Assembly: GCA_913053875.1 (NCBI GenBank)
Contig: CAJXGN010000003.1
Location: forward strand, 270,864 to 334,863
DNA: 64,000 nt
Origin: an uncultured Agromyces sp.
GTDB lineage: Bacteria > Actinomycetota > Actinomycetes > Actinomycetales > Microbacteriaceae
Direction: 5' to 3'
The stretch's first letter is position 1; the number at the start of each line of letters is the position of its first letter. Made by a program: the position numbers and the translations under genes. The notes below the pieces were generated by a model that saw only the letters and a program-made list of their open reading frames with translations, had not been told where the DNA came from and did no database searches. Positions 63,611 to 64,000 of the stretch are shown one piece after another.

Positions 63611-64000
63611 CCCGACCACGCCGAGCCGTCGAAGGTGTTGCTGTAGGGCACGCCATCGGCGCCGGTCGCGTGGGCGTAGAGCTGGTTGTTGTACCCGACC
63701 GCGTACGGCGTGTCGGCGTAGGTGTAGTCGCCGGGGATCTCCCGCGCGCCGGTCCATGCGGCACCGTCGTAGCGGTTCCAGTAGGCCTTGCCGTCCTGGC
63801 CCGTCCAGAACACGTTCTCGTGGTCGCCCCAGTTCACGGCGTAGGGCTGGTAGGCGCCGGCCGGGTAGGCGGGGTCGTTGAGCGGGGCCCACTCGGTCCA
63901 CGCGGCGCCGTCGTAGGTCTTGCCGTAGACGTTGCCGTCGGTGGCGACGCCGTAGAGGTACTGGGTGGTGCCGTCGCTATAGGCGTAGGGTGCCGCGGCG
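63605..64000 (-). pseudogene. Aromatic/Asp-Gly repeat protein (propeller- or lectin-like), partial
   Basis: The minus-strand frame is open from the window edge and encodes ~46-48-residue repeats: YDGAAWTEW, then WNRYDGAAWTGA, then NTFDGSAWSGW, each preceded by a PYAV segment and a DGxxY strand. This pattern is typical of secreted beta-propeller or carbohydrate-binding repeat domains; the exact family is not certain. The gene's 5' part lies beyond the window. Its 3' part breaks off after SGWATYQ at about 63605, where the frame runs on into sequence antisense to the second GH42 gene until a chance stop at 63331. Both genes are therefore cut at the same point. Confidence 0.7.

Overview
The window is chromosomal DNA of a high-GC actinobacterium, most likely a member of the Microbacteriaceae (Agromyces/Microbacterium-like). 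This rests on the very high GC, the dense GTG starts and 4-base start/stop overlaps, class Ib ribonucleotide reductase (NrdHIEF), several F420/deazaflavin-type small oxidoreductases, many LacI and ROK sugar regulators, and a conspicuous recurring CGGATGCC/GGCATCCG octamer. No rRNA, tRNA, CRISPR array, transposase or prophage gene was seen.

Layout. 1-7.8 kb: tail of an ABC exporter, a water channel (AqpZ type), a coupled DUF3105-DUF305 pair, transsulfuration/methionine genes (cbs, metB), an NTF2-fold protein with a 105-residue acidic tail, and an aldo/keto reductase. 7.8-13.4 kb: L-arabinose operon araD-araB-araA with its LacI-type regulator and a twin operator. 13.5-14.6 kb: orphan AbiEi-like protein with a nuclease-like C-terminus between 22-bp direct repeats. 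14.7-19.5 kb: XylFGH-type pentose ABC importer and a ROK regulator. 19.5-21.9 kb: MarR/SnoaL pair, VapBC toxin-antitoxin, HhH-GPD protein.

21.9-27 kb: a long regulatory region with a DnaA box and phased NrdR-like boxes drives nrdH-nrdI-nrdE-[GIY-YIG homing endonuclease]-nrdF. The endonuclease gene is intact and sits exactly between the two reductase subunit genes, overlapping the nrdF start codon. This is the most unusual item in the window. 27-37.4 kb: small regulators, cupin, hydrolase, LuxR-type STAND ATPase, F420/PPOX-like protein, ketopantoate reductase-like protein and a DUF151 bifunctional nuclease. 37.4-42.2 kb: YhgE/Pip-like protein coupled to an MMPL transporter that ends in a degenerate ABC-ATPase-like domain. 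42.2-47.6 kb: DUF3806 protein, carboxylesterase, lipoprotein, and an alpha/beta hydrolase followed by a tandem pair of ferritin-fold proteins, one of which has lost its metal ligands.

47.7-64 kb: glycoside-degradation island: secreted GH3, GH78 (rhamnosidase type), a LacI regulator and twin operators; then a second LacI regulator, twin TTGTTACCGGTAACAA operators, GH42 beta-galactosidase, a binding-protein/MalF/MalG importer and a second GH42. With the arabinose and xylose modules this looks like equipment for plant cell-wall side chains (arabinogalactan or rhamnogalacturonan); that is inference. At about 63.6 kb the second GH42 runs into a convergent, also 3'-truncated gene for a repeat (propeller/lectin-like) protein, which marks a deletion or rearrangement junction or an assembly join.
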